A stretch of DNA of 64,000 nucleotides from Pseudomonas piscis (lineage in GTDB: Bacteria > Pseudomonadota > Gammaproteobacteria > Pseudomonadales > Pseudomonadaceae): contig NZ_WHUV01000001.1 in assembly GCF_009380155.1 (NCBI RefSeq), forward strand, positions 620,001 to 684,000, read 5' to 3'. A program made the translations under genes and the position numbers. Positions 57,097-64,000 of this stretch are shown here, in pieces. Position 1 is the first letter of the stretch. Every line of letters begins with the position of its first letter. The notes under the pieces are model-generated. The model made no database searches and was not told where the DNA came from. It saw only the letters and a program-made list of their open reading frames with translations.

Positions 57097-57879
57097 GTGA
57101 GCCTAGCCCCCGTTCAATCCACTGCGAGTGTCAAGGACCAGGTCAGCGCCCTGGAATGGCAAACCCGCCTGGACCTGGCCGCCTGTTATCGCCTGGTGGC
57201 GATGCATGGCTGGGATGACCTGATCTTCACCCACATCTCGGCCAAGGTGCCGGGCACCGACGAGTTCCTGATCAACCCGTTCGGCATGATGTTCCATGAG
57301 ATCACCGCATCCAGCCTGGTGAAGGTCGACCAGGCCGGCAACAAGCTGATGGACAGCCCCTACGAGATCAACCCGGCGGGCTACACCATCCACAGCGCGG
57401 TCCATGCGGTGCGCCACGATGTGCTTTGCGTGCTGCATACCCACACCGCGGCGGGCGTGGCGGTGTCGGCGCAGCGGCAGGGCGTGTTGCCCATCAGCCA
57501 GCAGTCGCTGTTCGTCCTTGCCAGCCTCGGCTACCACCCCTACGAGGGCGTGGCCCTGAACCCCGAGGAGAAGGCCCGGCTGCAGGCTGACCTGGGCGAC
57601 AACAATTTCCTGATGCTGCACAACCACGGCCTGCTGACCTGTGGTGCGAGCATCGCCGACACTTTCCTGATGATGTTCATCTTCCAGCGTGCCTGTGAAA
57701 TCCAGGTGCTGGCGCAGAACGGCGGTGCCGAGCTGATCGCCATTCCCGCGCCGGTGCTCAGCGGAGCCAAGGCGATGATCGCCGGGGTCACCCGCAGCGC
57801 CCAGGGCATGGGCGGGGTGTTGGCCTGGCCGGCCCTGCTGCGCAAGCTCGAGCAACTCGACCCGGGGTACAAAGCCTGA
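57097..57879 (+). CDS. Class II aldolase/adducin family protein
   Basis: The 260-residue protein has the class II aldolase/adducin fold, with zinc ligands H114 and H116 in VLHTHTAAG and a third His in MLHNHGLLTCG. It matches the plant/animal adducin-like branch rather than fuculose aldolase, and its reaction is unknown. I used the GTG at 57097, which has TGAGG eight bases upstream; no better ATG exists nearby. Its stop overlaps the next gene's ATG, so the two are coupled. Confidence 0.85.
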   Translation: MSLAPVQSTASVKDQVSALEWQTRLDLAACYRLVAMHGWDDLIFTHISAKVPGTDEFLINPFGMMFHEITASSLVKVDQAGNKLMDSPYEINPAGYTIHSAVHAVRHDVLCVLHTHTAAGVAVSAQRQGVLPISQQSLFVLASLGYHPYEGVALNPEEKARLQADLGDNNFLMLHNHGLLTCGASIADTFLMMFIFQRACEIQVLAQNGGAELIAIPAPVLSGAKAMIAGVTRSAQGMGGVLAWPALLRKLEQLDPGYKA

Positions 57880-58781
57880 TGCCTCTCGCCGAGATTCCCC
57901 TGAGTGTCTGGCGCACCCATGGGCAGGACTTGCAGTTTCGCGGCCAGGCCGTTCGTTACTGGGTGGCCGGGCAGGGCGAGCCGCTGTTGCTGATCCATGG
58001 CTTTCCCACCGCCAGCTGGGACTGGCACTACCTGTGGCAACCCCTGGCGCGGCGCTACCAGGTGATCGCCTGCGACATGCTCGGCTTCGGTGATTCGGCC
58101 AAGCCCCTGGATCACGACTACAGCCTGCTGGAACAGGCGGACCTGCAGCAGGCGCTGTTGGCGCATCTGGGGATCGCGGGGCCGCTGCACGTGCTGGCCC
58201 ATGACTATGGCGACAGCGTCGCCCAGGAACTGCTGGCCCGGCATTACGAGGAGCGCATCGAGATCGCCAGTTGCGTGTTCCTCAATGGCGGCCTGTTCCC
58301 GGAAACCCATCGTCCGGTGCTGAGCCAGAAACTGCTGCTCAGCCCATTGGGCTGGATGCTCGGGCGCGTGTTCAGTCGCGAGGGCCTGGCCAGGAACCTG
58401 CAGCAGGTGTTCGGTCCGCAGAGCCAGCCCAGCGAAACGGTGCTGGACGACTTCTGGAGCCTGGTGCAGAGCAACCAGGGGCCGCGCATCCTGCACAAGT
58501 TGATCGGCTACATCCCGCAGCGGCGCCAGCAGCGCGAGCGCTGGGTCGCGGCCATGCAGCACGGCGAGGTGCCGCTGCGGGTGATCGATGGCGCCCAGGA
58601 CCCGATCTCCGGGGCGCATATGGTCGAGCGCTATCGCCAACTGATCCCGCAGCCGGACACCGTGCTGCTGCCGGGCATCGGTCATTACCCGCAGATCGAG
58701 GCGCCGCGGGCGGTGCTCAAGCACTACCTGGCCTTTCGCGATGCACTACAGGCTCCGGTCAGCCGCGCCGTAGGCTCCTGA
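57879..58781 (+). CDS. Alpha/beta hydrolase resembling MEST / haloalkane dehalogenase
   Basis: The 300-residue hydrolase has HGFPTASW (oxyanion region, residues 40-47), an Asp nucleophile D109 in AHDYGDSVAQ, an acid D241 in GAQDPISG and catalytic H269 in GHYPQIEAP. An Asp nucleophile is the mark of haloalkane dehalogenases and epoxide hydrolases, not of esterases. The block NGGLFPETHRPVLSQKLLLS and the HDYGD motif are strikingly like the mammalian imprinted protein MEST (recalled, not searched). Reaction unknown. It starts at the last base of the aldolase gene stop, so they are coupled. Confidence 0.88.
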   Translation: MPLAEIPLSVWRTHGQDLQFRGQAVRYWVAGQGEPLLLIHGFPTASWDWHYLWQPLARRYQVIACDMLGFGDSAKPLDHDYSLLEQADLQQALLAHLGIAGPLHVLAHDYGDSVAQELLARHYEERIEIASCVFLNGGLFPETHRPVLSQKLLLSPLGWMLGRVFSREGLARNLQQVFGPQSQPSETVLDDFWSLVQSNQGPRILHKLIGYIPQRRQQRERWVAAMQHGEVPLRVIDGAQDPISGAHMVERYRQLIPQPDTVLLPGIGHYPQIEAPRAVLKHYLAFRDALQAPVSRAVGS

Positions 58782-58929
58782 ACCCTGCGGGGCACAGCCT
58801 CGCTGCGGCCCCGGCTCGACTATCCCGCTGTCTTATCGCGCACCATTCAGCTGCGGCCCTGTTCGTTGTAGGCCCCGGCCGGCTGGCCGACACTCGGATT
58901 CTTGTCCATTGGCCCTGCTGGAGTTCGGT

Positions 58930-59841
58930 ATGAGTGAGTCTGTGCGCTTGGAAGACAAAGTGGTGATCATCACCGGGGCCGGTGGTGGCCTGGGGCGCGC
59001 CCACGCCTTGTTGTTCGCCCGCCACGGCGCCAAGGTGCTGGTCAATGACCTGGGTGGTTCGGCCCAGGGCGAGGGCGCCAGTGCCTCGGCGGCCGATCGG
59101 GTAGTCGCGCAGATCCGCGAGGCGGGCGGCATCGCCGAAGCCAACCACGACTCGGTGACCGACGGCGAGAAGATCGTGCAGAACGCCCTGGATGTCTTCG
59201 GCCGGGTCGACGTGGTGGTCAACAACGCCGGAATCCTGCGGGACAAGACCTTCCACAAGATGGACGACACCGACTGGGACCTGGTGTACCAGGTGCACGT
59301 CGAGGGGGCCTACAAGGTCACCCGCGCCGCCTGGCCGCACCTGCGCGAGCAGGCTTATGGGCGGGTGATCTTCACCGCCTCCACTTCGGGCATCTACGGC
59401 AACTTCGGCCAGTCCAACTACGGCATGGCCAAGCTGGGGTTATATGGCCTGACCCGGACCCTGGCGCTGGAAGGGCGCAAGAGCAATATCCTGGTCAACG
59501 CCATTGCCCCCACCGGCGGCACGCGGATGACCGAGGGCCTGATCCCGCCCCAGGTGTTCGAGCAGCTCAAGCCGGAACTGGTCAGCCCGCTGGTGGTGTA
59601 CCTGGGCAGCGAGCAGTGCCAGGAAACCTCCGGCTTGTTCGAGGTCGGTGGCGGCTGGATCGGCAAGGTGCGCTGGGAGCGCAGCCTGGGCGCCGGCTTC
59701 GATCCGCGCCAGGGTTTCTCGCCGGAGGATGTCGCGGCCCATTGGCGAGAGATCTGCGATTTCGACGGCGCGGTCCATCCCAAGGACAACCTCGAGGCCC
59801 TCAAGGAGATGATGCAGAACCTGCAAAAGTACGCGATCTGA
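58930..59841 (+). CDS. Short-chain dehydrogenase, multifunctional-enzyme type 2-like
   Basis: The 303-residue protein has the nucleotide loop TGAGGGLGRAHA (residues 15-26), NNAG at 98-101, serine in TASTSG (about 150-154) and catalytic Y164 and K168 in YGMAK. The long C-terminal extension with WERSLGAGFDPRQGFSPEDV matches the 3-hydroxyacyl-CoA dehydrogenase part of peroxisomal multifunctional enzyme type 2. It is therefore likely a fatty-acyl or steroid-type dehydrogenase. It lies 148 bases after the hydrolase, in the same direction. Start at 58930 (MSESVRLEDK). Confidence 0.88.
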   Translation: MSESVRLEDKVVIITGAGGGLGRAHALLFARHGAKVLVNDLGGSAQGEGASASAADRVVAQIREAGGIAEANHDSVTDGEKIVQNALDVFGRVDVVVNNAGILRDKTFHKMDDTDWDLVYQVHVEGAYKVTRAAWPHLREQAYGRVIFTASTSGIYGNFGQSNYGMAKLGLYGLTRTLALEGRKSNILVNAIAPTGGTRMTEGLIPPQVFEQLKPELVSPLVVYLGSEQCQETSGLFEVGGGWIGKVRWERSLGAGFDPRQGFSPEDVAAHWREICDFDGAVHPKDNLEALKEMMQNLQKYAI

Positions 59842-59950
59842 TTGCGTCCGGCCGCCGCTTCGAACGCTTTCTCCCGGGCCATGTCCGAGCCCTGGAGCGG
59901 CGGCCGCAACTACCCTTCACGGGCGTCCTGCCCGGCCATTTTCCCAGGCA

Positions 59951-59979
59951 TAAAAAAGGCCGCTGCAAGAGCAGCGGCC
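59951..59979 (-). terminator. Intrinsic terminator on the minus strand
   Basis: On the minus strand GGCCGCTGC (59979-59971) pairs with GCAGCGGCC (59966-59958) around a four-base loop and is followed by six T residues. It ends a minus-strand transcript and so supports the small gene at 60018-60218. The plus-strand dehydrogenase gene ends just before it but lacks a T run after the stem. Confidence 0.85.
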
Positions 59980-60017
59980 GAAGTAAGACGTTAGATCAAG
60001 GAGCTACAAAATCAACG

Positions 60018-60218
60018 TCAGTGAACCTGGGTGGGCGGCTTGGATCGAGTCGCTTCAAGCCTGCCGGAATCGGTTGCCGAGAAGCCCTGCACAGCACTTG
60101 TCTCGGTGGTGGAGCCAGGCTGTTTGCCGTGACTGCGAAAGAAGAATAAGCCCTGGCCGACCCCGGAAAAATAGCGATTCAGGACAAGGACTGTTACAGC
60201 CAGAGCAATAGTGTGCAT
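60018..60218 (-). CDS. Small hypothetical protein with a hydrophobic N terminus
   Basis: The 66-residue protein begins MHTIALAVTVLVLNRYF, a possible short membrane helix or signal, and continues with a polar tail (SHGKQPGSTTETSAVQG). AAGGCGAG upstream is a fair ribosome site, and a good intrinsic terminator on the same strand lies 40 bases after the stop. These two features make it more than a chance frame. No family is recognised. Confidence 0.55.
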   Translation of the reverse strand: MHTIALAVTVLVLNRYFSGVGQGLFFFRSHGKQPGSTTETSAVQGFSATDSGRLEATRSKPPTQVH

Positions 60219-60759
60219 TGATGCTCGCCTTGGTTATGAGCCTTGTATCGATGCCCGTGGACACTCTCGCGGTAGATCGACGAAGACCGCAGGCTGGTGG
60301 CCTTGGAGGGGCACCACGATGGTCGTGGCTATGTAATGGGGCACAGGGCGTGCGTGGGCTATCGCGACCAGTAGAGCCGGGCCCCAGTCGCCTTGCTCTC
60401 CGGCGCGTTGCACTAAGTGGCAGGCATTTGAAGCTGCACTTTCCATGGCCTGCTGAGCGCACTGACCAGAAGACAGCAGTGGTTTTAACGAACTCTTGGG
60501 GAAGCTCCCCGCGCACAGTAAGACAAGAGGGAATGGGCTGTTTGATGGTTGTCAGACGCTAATGGCCGCCCGCTGAGTCATAGGCCGTTTACCGTACGGC
60601 TGAGCGGAGTTTCGCCTTAGGCGCGAGGTAACCGGAATGTGCAGTAGATCTTATCGACCTTCCAACGTTGACAGATTAAACTCGCAGGCTTAAGAGGCCA
60701 GGGGTGGAGTGGCCGCTTGACTTGACAAAGCCAAGGTAAACCAATAGGGCGGATATTTT
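60219..60759. other. Non-coding junction before the acquired locus
   Basis: This 541-base stretch holds no convincing gene. Short frames on both strands show no family pattern. It marks the passage from GC-rich core genes to the A+T-richer locus, and carries two perfect TTGACA hexamers (60668-60673 and 60722-60727) near its right end. It could contain remnants of older genes. Confidence 0.6.
60668..60696 (+). promoter_or_regulatory. Candidate promoter of the glycan locus
   Basis: A perfect -35 TTGACA (60668-60673) is followed after 17 bases by TAAGAG (60691-60696), a weak -10. It would start transcription about 60 bases upstream of the nucleotidyltransferase gene. A second TTGACA at 60722-60727 lies too close to the start codon to be the main promoter. 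Confidence 0.35.
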
Positions 60760-62430
60760 GTGCAAATTGTAGTTCCGATGTCGGGCTTTGGAGAGCGATT
60801 TCGTAATGCCGGATACTCTATCCCCAAGCCATTGATTGAAGTCGATGGAAAGCCCATCGTGGCCCATGTCATAGATATGTTTCCTGGCGAATTGAATTTC
60901 ATCTTCATTTGTAACCAAGAGCATCTAGATGAGCCCGCTTATCGCATGAAAGACATTCTGAAGGAGTTCTGTCCTTCAGGGCGAATAGTCGGGATTGCAC
61001 CTCACAAACTTGGCCCGATCAATGCTGTACGCCAGATAGAACATCTGCTTGACCCTAACGAGCCTGTGGTGGTCAATTACTGTGATTTCACTTGTTATTG
61101 GGATTGGCATCACTTTCAGCAATACGTCGTTGACACTGCTTGTGTAGGGGCTATACCCGCTTATAAAGGGTTTCATCCGCACTCACTAGGCAGCACGAAC
61201 TACGCTTATATACGTGAAGTAGATGGTTGGGTTCACGATATTCAGGAAAAGCAACCCTATACAAGCAATCGAATGGAGGAATATGCCTCCAGTGGTACTT
61301 ATTATTTCTCTTCAGCGCAAGTGATGCTTGATGCATTTCGCTTTGTGGTGGAGCAGGATCTGAATATTGGCGGTGAATATTATGTCAGCCTCGCCTACAA
61401 GTCACTTTTTAATGGTAAAGAGCCTGTAGTCGTTTACCCACTTCAGCACTTCATGCAATGGGGGACACCGGAAGACGTTGCTGAATACAATGTTTGGTCG
61501 AGTGCCTTCAAGGAATTGGCCACTCAGCCCGTAAACAGTACGGTGCCACAAGGAACTCTGGTCATTCCCATGGCAGGCCTGGGGCAACGTTTTGTTAATG
61601 AAGGATATGTGCAGACCAAGCCACTCATTCCCGTTTCTGGAGTGCCAATGGTCGTCCAGGCGACTCATGACTTACCGCCTGCCGAACAGCATGTCTTTGT
61701 ATTGCGCAAGGATATGGTGGGATATGAGGGGCTGGCTCATGAGCTAAGAGAACTCTATCCAAGCGCGAACATAAAAACCATTGATCATGTGACTGAAGGA
61801 CAAGCCTGCACAGCATCGATGGGGTTAGACGGATTGGAGTATAGAGGGGGGGAAGTGCCTGGCCCGATCACGATAGGTGCTTGTGACAATGGTGCGCTTT
61901 ACAGCGCCGATGAATTCAACAGGCTTGTCAGTGATCCGTCAGTAGACATTATAGTCTGGGGCGTTCGAGGTTATCCTAATGCTTGCCGTCACCCAAAGAT
62001 GTTTGGATGGATCGAGGCCGAGGGCAGCTTGATTCACTCGATATCTGTCAAGGCTCCATTAGATAAGCCTACGGTTGACCCCATTGTCTTGGGGACGTTT
62101 ACCTTCCGTAAGGCAGAGTATTTTCATCGTGCCTTAGAACGGCTCATTGCCCGCGAAGGTCGAGTCAATGGTGAGTTCTACATAGACTCCTTGATTAATG
62201 ATGCAATTGAGTTGGGCATGCGCTGTCACCTCTTCGAAGTGAGCAGTTACCTGTGCTGGGGTACGCCAAATGATTTGCGTACATTTGAGTATTGGCAATC
62301 CTGCTTCCATAAATGGGCTGGTCACTCCTACCGTTTGGAGCAGGATCGACGAGTTCCACGAGAGCAAGTTAGTGTGCTTGAGGAAAAGTATCAAAAGATG
62401 GTGCCTGAGTTGCCAAAGAGGCATGCATGA
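60760..62430 (+). CDS. Tandem nucleotidyltransferase (two NTP-transferase domains)
   Basis: The 556-residue protein contains two sugar-nucleotidyltransferase-like domains in a row. The first begins VVPMSGFGERF at residues 4-14 with K23-P24-L25; the second VIPMAGLGQRF at 268-278 with K287-P288-L289. Spacing from the glycine loop to the PKPL/TKPL lysine is 14 residues in both. Each half has later conserved acidic and GTP residues (GGEYYVSLAYK in the first, NGEFYIDSLIN in the second) and both contain WGTPxD. Such enzymes join NTP and sugar or alcohol phosphates. The GTG at 60760 is needed to keep the first loop. Codon use is A+T-rich. Its stop overlaps GtrA by four bases. Confidence 0.8.
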   Translation: MQIVVPMSGFGERFRNAGYSIPKPLIEVDGKPIVAHVIDMFPGELNFIFICNQEHLDEPAYRMKDILKEFCPSGRIVGIAPHKLGPINAVRQIEHLLDPNEPVVVNYCDFTCYWDWHHFQQYVVDTACVGAIPAYKGFHPHSLGSTNYAYIREVDGWVHDIQEKQPYTSNRMEEYASSGTYYFSSAQVMLDAFRFVVEQDLNIGGEYYVSLAYKSLFNGKEPVVVYPLQHFMQWGTPEDVAEYNVWSSAFKELATQPVNSTVPQGTLVIPMAGLGQRFVNEGYVQTKPLIPVSGVPMVVQATHDLPPAEQHVFVLRKDMVGYEGLAHELRELYPSANIKTIDHVTEGQACTASMGLDGLEYRGGEVPGPITIGACDNGALYSADEFNRLVSDPSVDIIVWGVRGYPNACRHPKMFGWIEAEGSLIHSISVKAPLDKPTVDPIVLGTFTFRKAEYFHRALERLIAREGRVNGEFYIDSLINDAIELGMRCHLFEVSSYLCWGTPNDLRTFEYWQSCFHKWAGHSYRLEQDRRVPREQVSVLEEKYQKMVPELPKRHA

Positions 62431-62822
62431 TCAAGCGTGAGCTAGGTGTGTTTCTAGTTGTTGGTATCTTGAGTGTCCTGATCGATTTTTTCAGTTACCA
62501 CGCTTTGCTTGGGCTCGATGTAAATATCGCAAAAACGGTAGGTTTTCTGAGTGGCGCATTGTTTGCCTACTTTGCCAACCGCTATTGGACATTCGGTTAT
62601 AAGCCTCATGTGCCTGGTAGTATCTGGCGCTTTGCAATTTTGTATGCCAGTACTCTCGGGGCTAATGTCCTAGTCAACTATCTGGCATTGAAGTGGTTCT
62701 CCAATATATCTGCCCCCGTCCTGCTGGCTTTTCTTGTTGCGACAGGGGTTTCTGCTGGACTTAATTTTCTGGGTATGAAGATTTTTGTATTCAGAGCTCG
62801 TACTGCTTCGGAGCTTCAATGA
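62427..62822 (+). CDS. GtrA family membrane protein
   Basis: The 131-residue protein has four hydrophobic helices and the GtrA pattern (FLVVGILSVLIDFFSYHALL; FLSGALFAYFANRYWTF; NFLGMKIFVF). GtrA-like proteins are thought to flip undecaprenyl-linked sugars across the inner membrane. It overlaps the nucleotidyltransferase gene and the GT2 gene by four bases each (ATGA), pointing to one coupled operon. Confidence 0.9.
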   Translation: MIKRELGVFLVVGILSVLIDFFSYHALLGLDVNIAKTVGFLSGALFAYFANRYWTFGYKPHVPGSIWRFAILYASTLGANVLVNYLALKWFSNISAPVLLAFLVATGVSAGLNFLGMKIFVFRARTASELQ

Positions 62823-63517
62823 GGCTTTCACTTGTTATCCCTTGTTATAATGAGGCAGCAAATTTGCCTCTATTGCTTGAACGTTGTAAGGAAGTGGTGT
62901 CTGGTTCGGATGTTGAAGTGATTTTAGTCGATAACGGCTCCACGGATAGCACTCCTGATGTTCTCGCCAAGTTGCTTCCTCAGTATCCAGGTTGCCGAAG
63001 CATTCGTGTCGAAAACAACAAAGGGTATGGTTTTGGAATTGTGTCCGGCTTGAAGGCTGCCAAAGGGCAAATTTTAGGTTGGACGCACGCAGACATGCAA
63101 ACCGATCCGCAAGATGCACTTAGAGGACTGCTTCTGTTTGAGAAGTATGGCGATAATATATTTGTGAAGGGGCGGCGTTATGGGCGTCCCTTCATGGATG
63201 TCGTCTTCACTATCGGTATGAGCCTTTTTGAAACGGTTCTATTGACTAAACCGATGTGGGATATAAATGCCCAGCCGACAATGTTCTCTCGGGATTTTTT
63301 TAGCAGGTGGAGTGCGACTCCTGATGACTTCTCCTTGGACCTCTATGTCTATCATCATGCCCGACTGCAGAAACTGAAAATTTGTCGATTCCCTGTGAGA
63401 TTCAGCGAGCGAGCGCATGGTGTTTCGCACTGGAATGTGAATTGGGCGGCGAAGTGGAAGTTCATTAAAAGAACCATTGGTTTTAGTCTTGAATTAAAAA
63501 GGAAGCTTTCAAAGTGA
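62819..63517 (+). CDS. GT2 glycosyltransferase (dolichyl-phosphate mannosyltransferase-like)
   Basis: The 232-residue enzyme has the GT2 N-terminal motif LSLVIPCYNEAANLPLLLERC, VDNGSTDSTPDVL, and the donor-binding HADMQTDPQDAL (about residue 90). It resembles DPM1/GtrB enzymes that load a sugar on undecaprenyl phosphate, which suits the GtrA gene beside it. No C-terminal membrane helices are seen, unlike GtrB. It overlaps both neighbours by four bases. Confidence 0.9.
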   Translation: MRLSLVIPCYNEAANLPLLLERCKEVVSGSDVEVILVDNGSTDSTPDVLAKLLPQYPGCRSIRVENNKGYGFGIVSGLKAAKGQILGWTHADMQTDPQDALRGLLLFEKYGDNIFVKGRRYGRPFMDVVFTIGMSLFETVLLTKPMWDINAQPTMFSRDFFSRWSATPDDFSLDLYVYHHARLQKLKICRFPVRFSERAHGVSHWNVNWAAKWKFIKRTIGFSLELKRKLSK

Positions 63518-64000
63518 AACTAATTTCTCATCGCCGTAATACTATCGCTGAATTACAGGCAACTGATAGAAAATATGGCGTTGAAGTGGATATTCGCAGC
63601 AGTGGCCATGAGCTTATTATACATCATGATCCATTTGTTGTTGGTGAGTGCTTTGAAAAGTGGCTGGATTCTTACAAGCATGGAACCTTGATTCTCAATG
63701 TCAAAGAGGAAGGGCTCGAGGGGCGCTTGATTGATCTCATGGCATCGAAAGGTATTGAAGAGTACTTTTTTTTGGATCAGTCTTTTCCTTTTCTCATCAG
63801 GTGGTCGGGCAAGTGCGAACATCGCTGCGCTGTACGGGTATCAGAGTTTGAGTCGATCGAGACAGCATTAAGCTTGGCAGGAGTAGTGCGTTGGGTTTGG
63901 GTCGACTGTTTCACCAAGTTTCCGCTAAGTGAGGCTGATGCTGTACGTCTCAAGAGTGCTGGGTTCAAACTCTGTATAGTTTCTCCAGAATTGCAAGGGC
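63514..64000 (+). CDS. GDPD-like phosphodiesterase domain protein (3' end missing)
   Basis: The frame starts with a GTG at 63514 overlapping the GT2 stop by four bases, and runs open to the window end (162 codons). It has a glycerophosphodiester phosphodiesterase-type core: SHRRNTIAEL (HR with N-T/E), VEVDIRSSG (E-x-D) and IHHDPF, then LNVKEEG. The HR, E-x-D and H-D elements correspond to the catalytic and metal residues of GDPD enzymes. In this operon it may act on a lipid or polymer glycerol-phosphate link. The codon use is A+T-rich like its neighbours. The 3' part lies beyond the window. Confidence 0.72.
   Translation, partial: MKLISHRRNTIAELQATDRKYGVEVDIRSSGHELIIHHDPFVVGECFEKWLDSYKHGTLILNVKEEGLEGRLIDLMASKGIEEYFFLDQSFPFLIRWSGKCEHRCAVRVSEFESIETALSLAGVVRWVWVDCFTKFPLSEADAVRLKSAGFKLCIVSPELQG

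Noticed and set aside
60055..60516. A 153-codon minus-strand frame in the junction region
   Set aside because: It is Arg/Pro/Ser-rich, shows no family pattern and overlaps the better-supported small gene at 60018-60218 in another frame.
60690..60760. A JUMPstart/ops-type element (GGCGGTAGC) before the glycan operon
   Set aside because: Sequences such as AGGGGTGGAGTGG and GGGCGGATATT are only vaguely similar; no exact ops core is present.

Overview
The window is a chromosomal segment of a Pseudomonas, most likely from the P. fluorescens group (P. protegens / P. chlororaphis type). The evidence is the dense GC-rich coding, the protein sequences, and gene orders typical of the genus: maf-rng-yhdP-tldD-darP-pmbA, fagA-fumC-orfX-sodA, the ptsO-rapZ-ptsN-hpf-rpoN-lptBAC-kdsCD block, mlaFEDCB-ibaG-murA-hisGDC-algW, and cysD-cysNC. 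Species assignment is inference. No tRNA, rRNA, CRISPR array or insertion sequence was seen.

Layout. 1-10.4 kb: septum/nucleotide housekeeping, RNase G, the AsmA-like YhdP, a nitrilase-family amidase, and the TldD/PmbA protease pair with DarP. 10.5-14.3 kb: an iron-starvation operon behind a near-consensus Fur box (fagA, fumC, orfX, Mn-SOD), then a ZIP metal transporter. 14.3-21.5 kb (minus strand): nitrogen-branch PTS, sigma-54, LPS transport and KDO synthesis. 21.7-25.1 kb: Mla phospholipid trafficking and IbaG. 25.1-29.7 kb: murA and hisGDC. 29.8-32.7 kb: a TonB-dependent receptor with a DUF4198 partner. 32.7-37.8 kb: AlgW, a Nif3-like protein and sulfate activation (CysD, fused CysNC). 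37.9-48.9 kb: acyltransferase, Pta, DUF3565, SlyD, glutathione peroxidase, old yellow enzyme, a GT4 glycosyltransferase behind a Pho-box-like site, two DJ-1-fold proteins, a CysZ-like protein and TrxB. 48.9-51.3 kb: the tetrahydromonapterin operon folM-folE-folX with DUF1244 and HopJ-like genes.

52.2-54.3 kb holds a probable blue-light circuit: a MerR/LitR-type regulator that has lost its B12-contact residues, a PilZ-like protein and a short LOV photoreceptor. 54.4-57 kb: a flavodoxin and a LysR regulator divergent from an LrgA/LrgB pair. 57.1-59.8 kb: a class II aldolase, an alpha/beta hydrolase resembling animal MEST, and a multifunctional-enzyme-type short-chain dehydrogenase.

From about 60.2 kb the sequence becomes visibly more A+T-rich. 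A non-coding 0.54 kb junction leads into a run of four translationally coupled genes: a tandem-duplicated nucleotidyltransferase, GtrA, a GT2 glycosyltransferase and a GDPD-like phosphodiesterase cut by the window end. This looks like an acquired surface-glycan or lipid-linked-sugar locus and, with the light module, is the most promising place for new biology.
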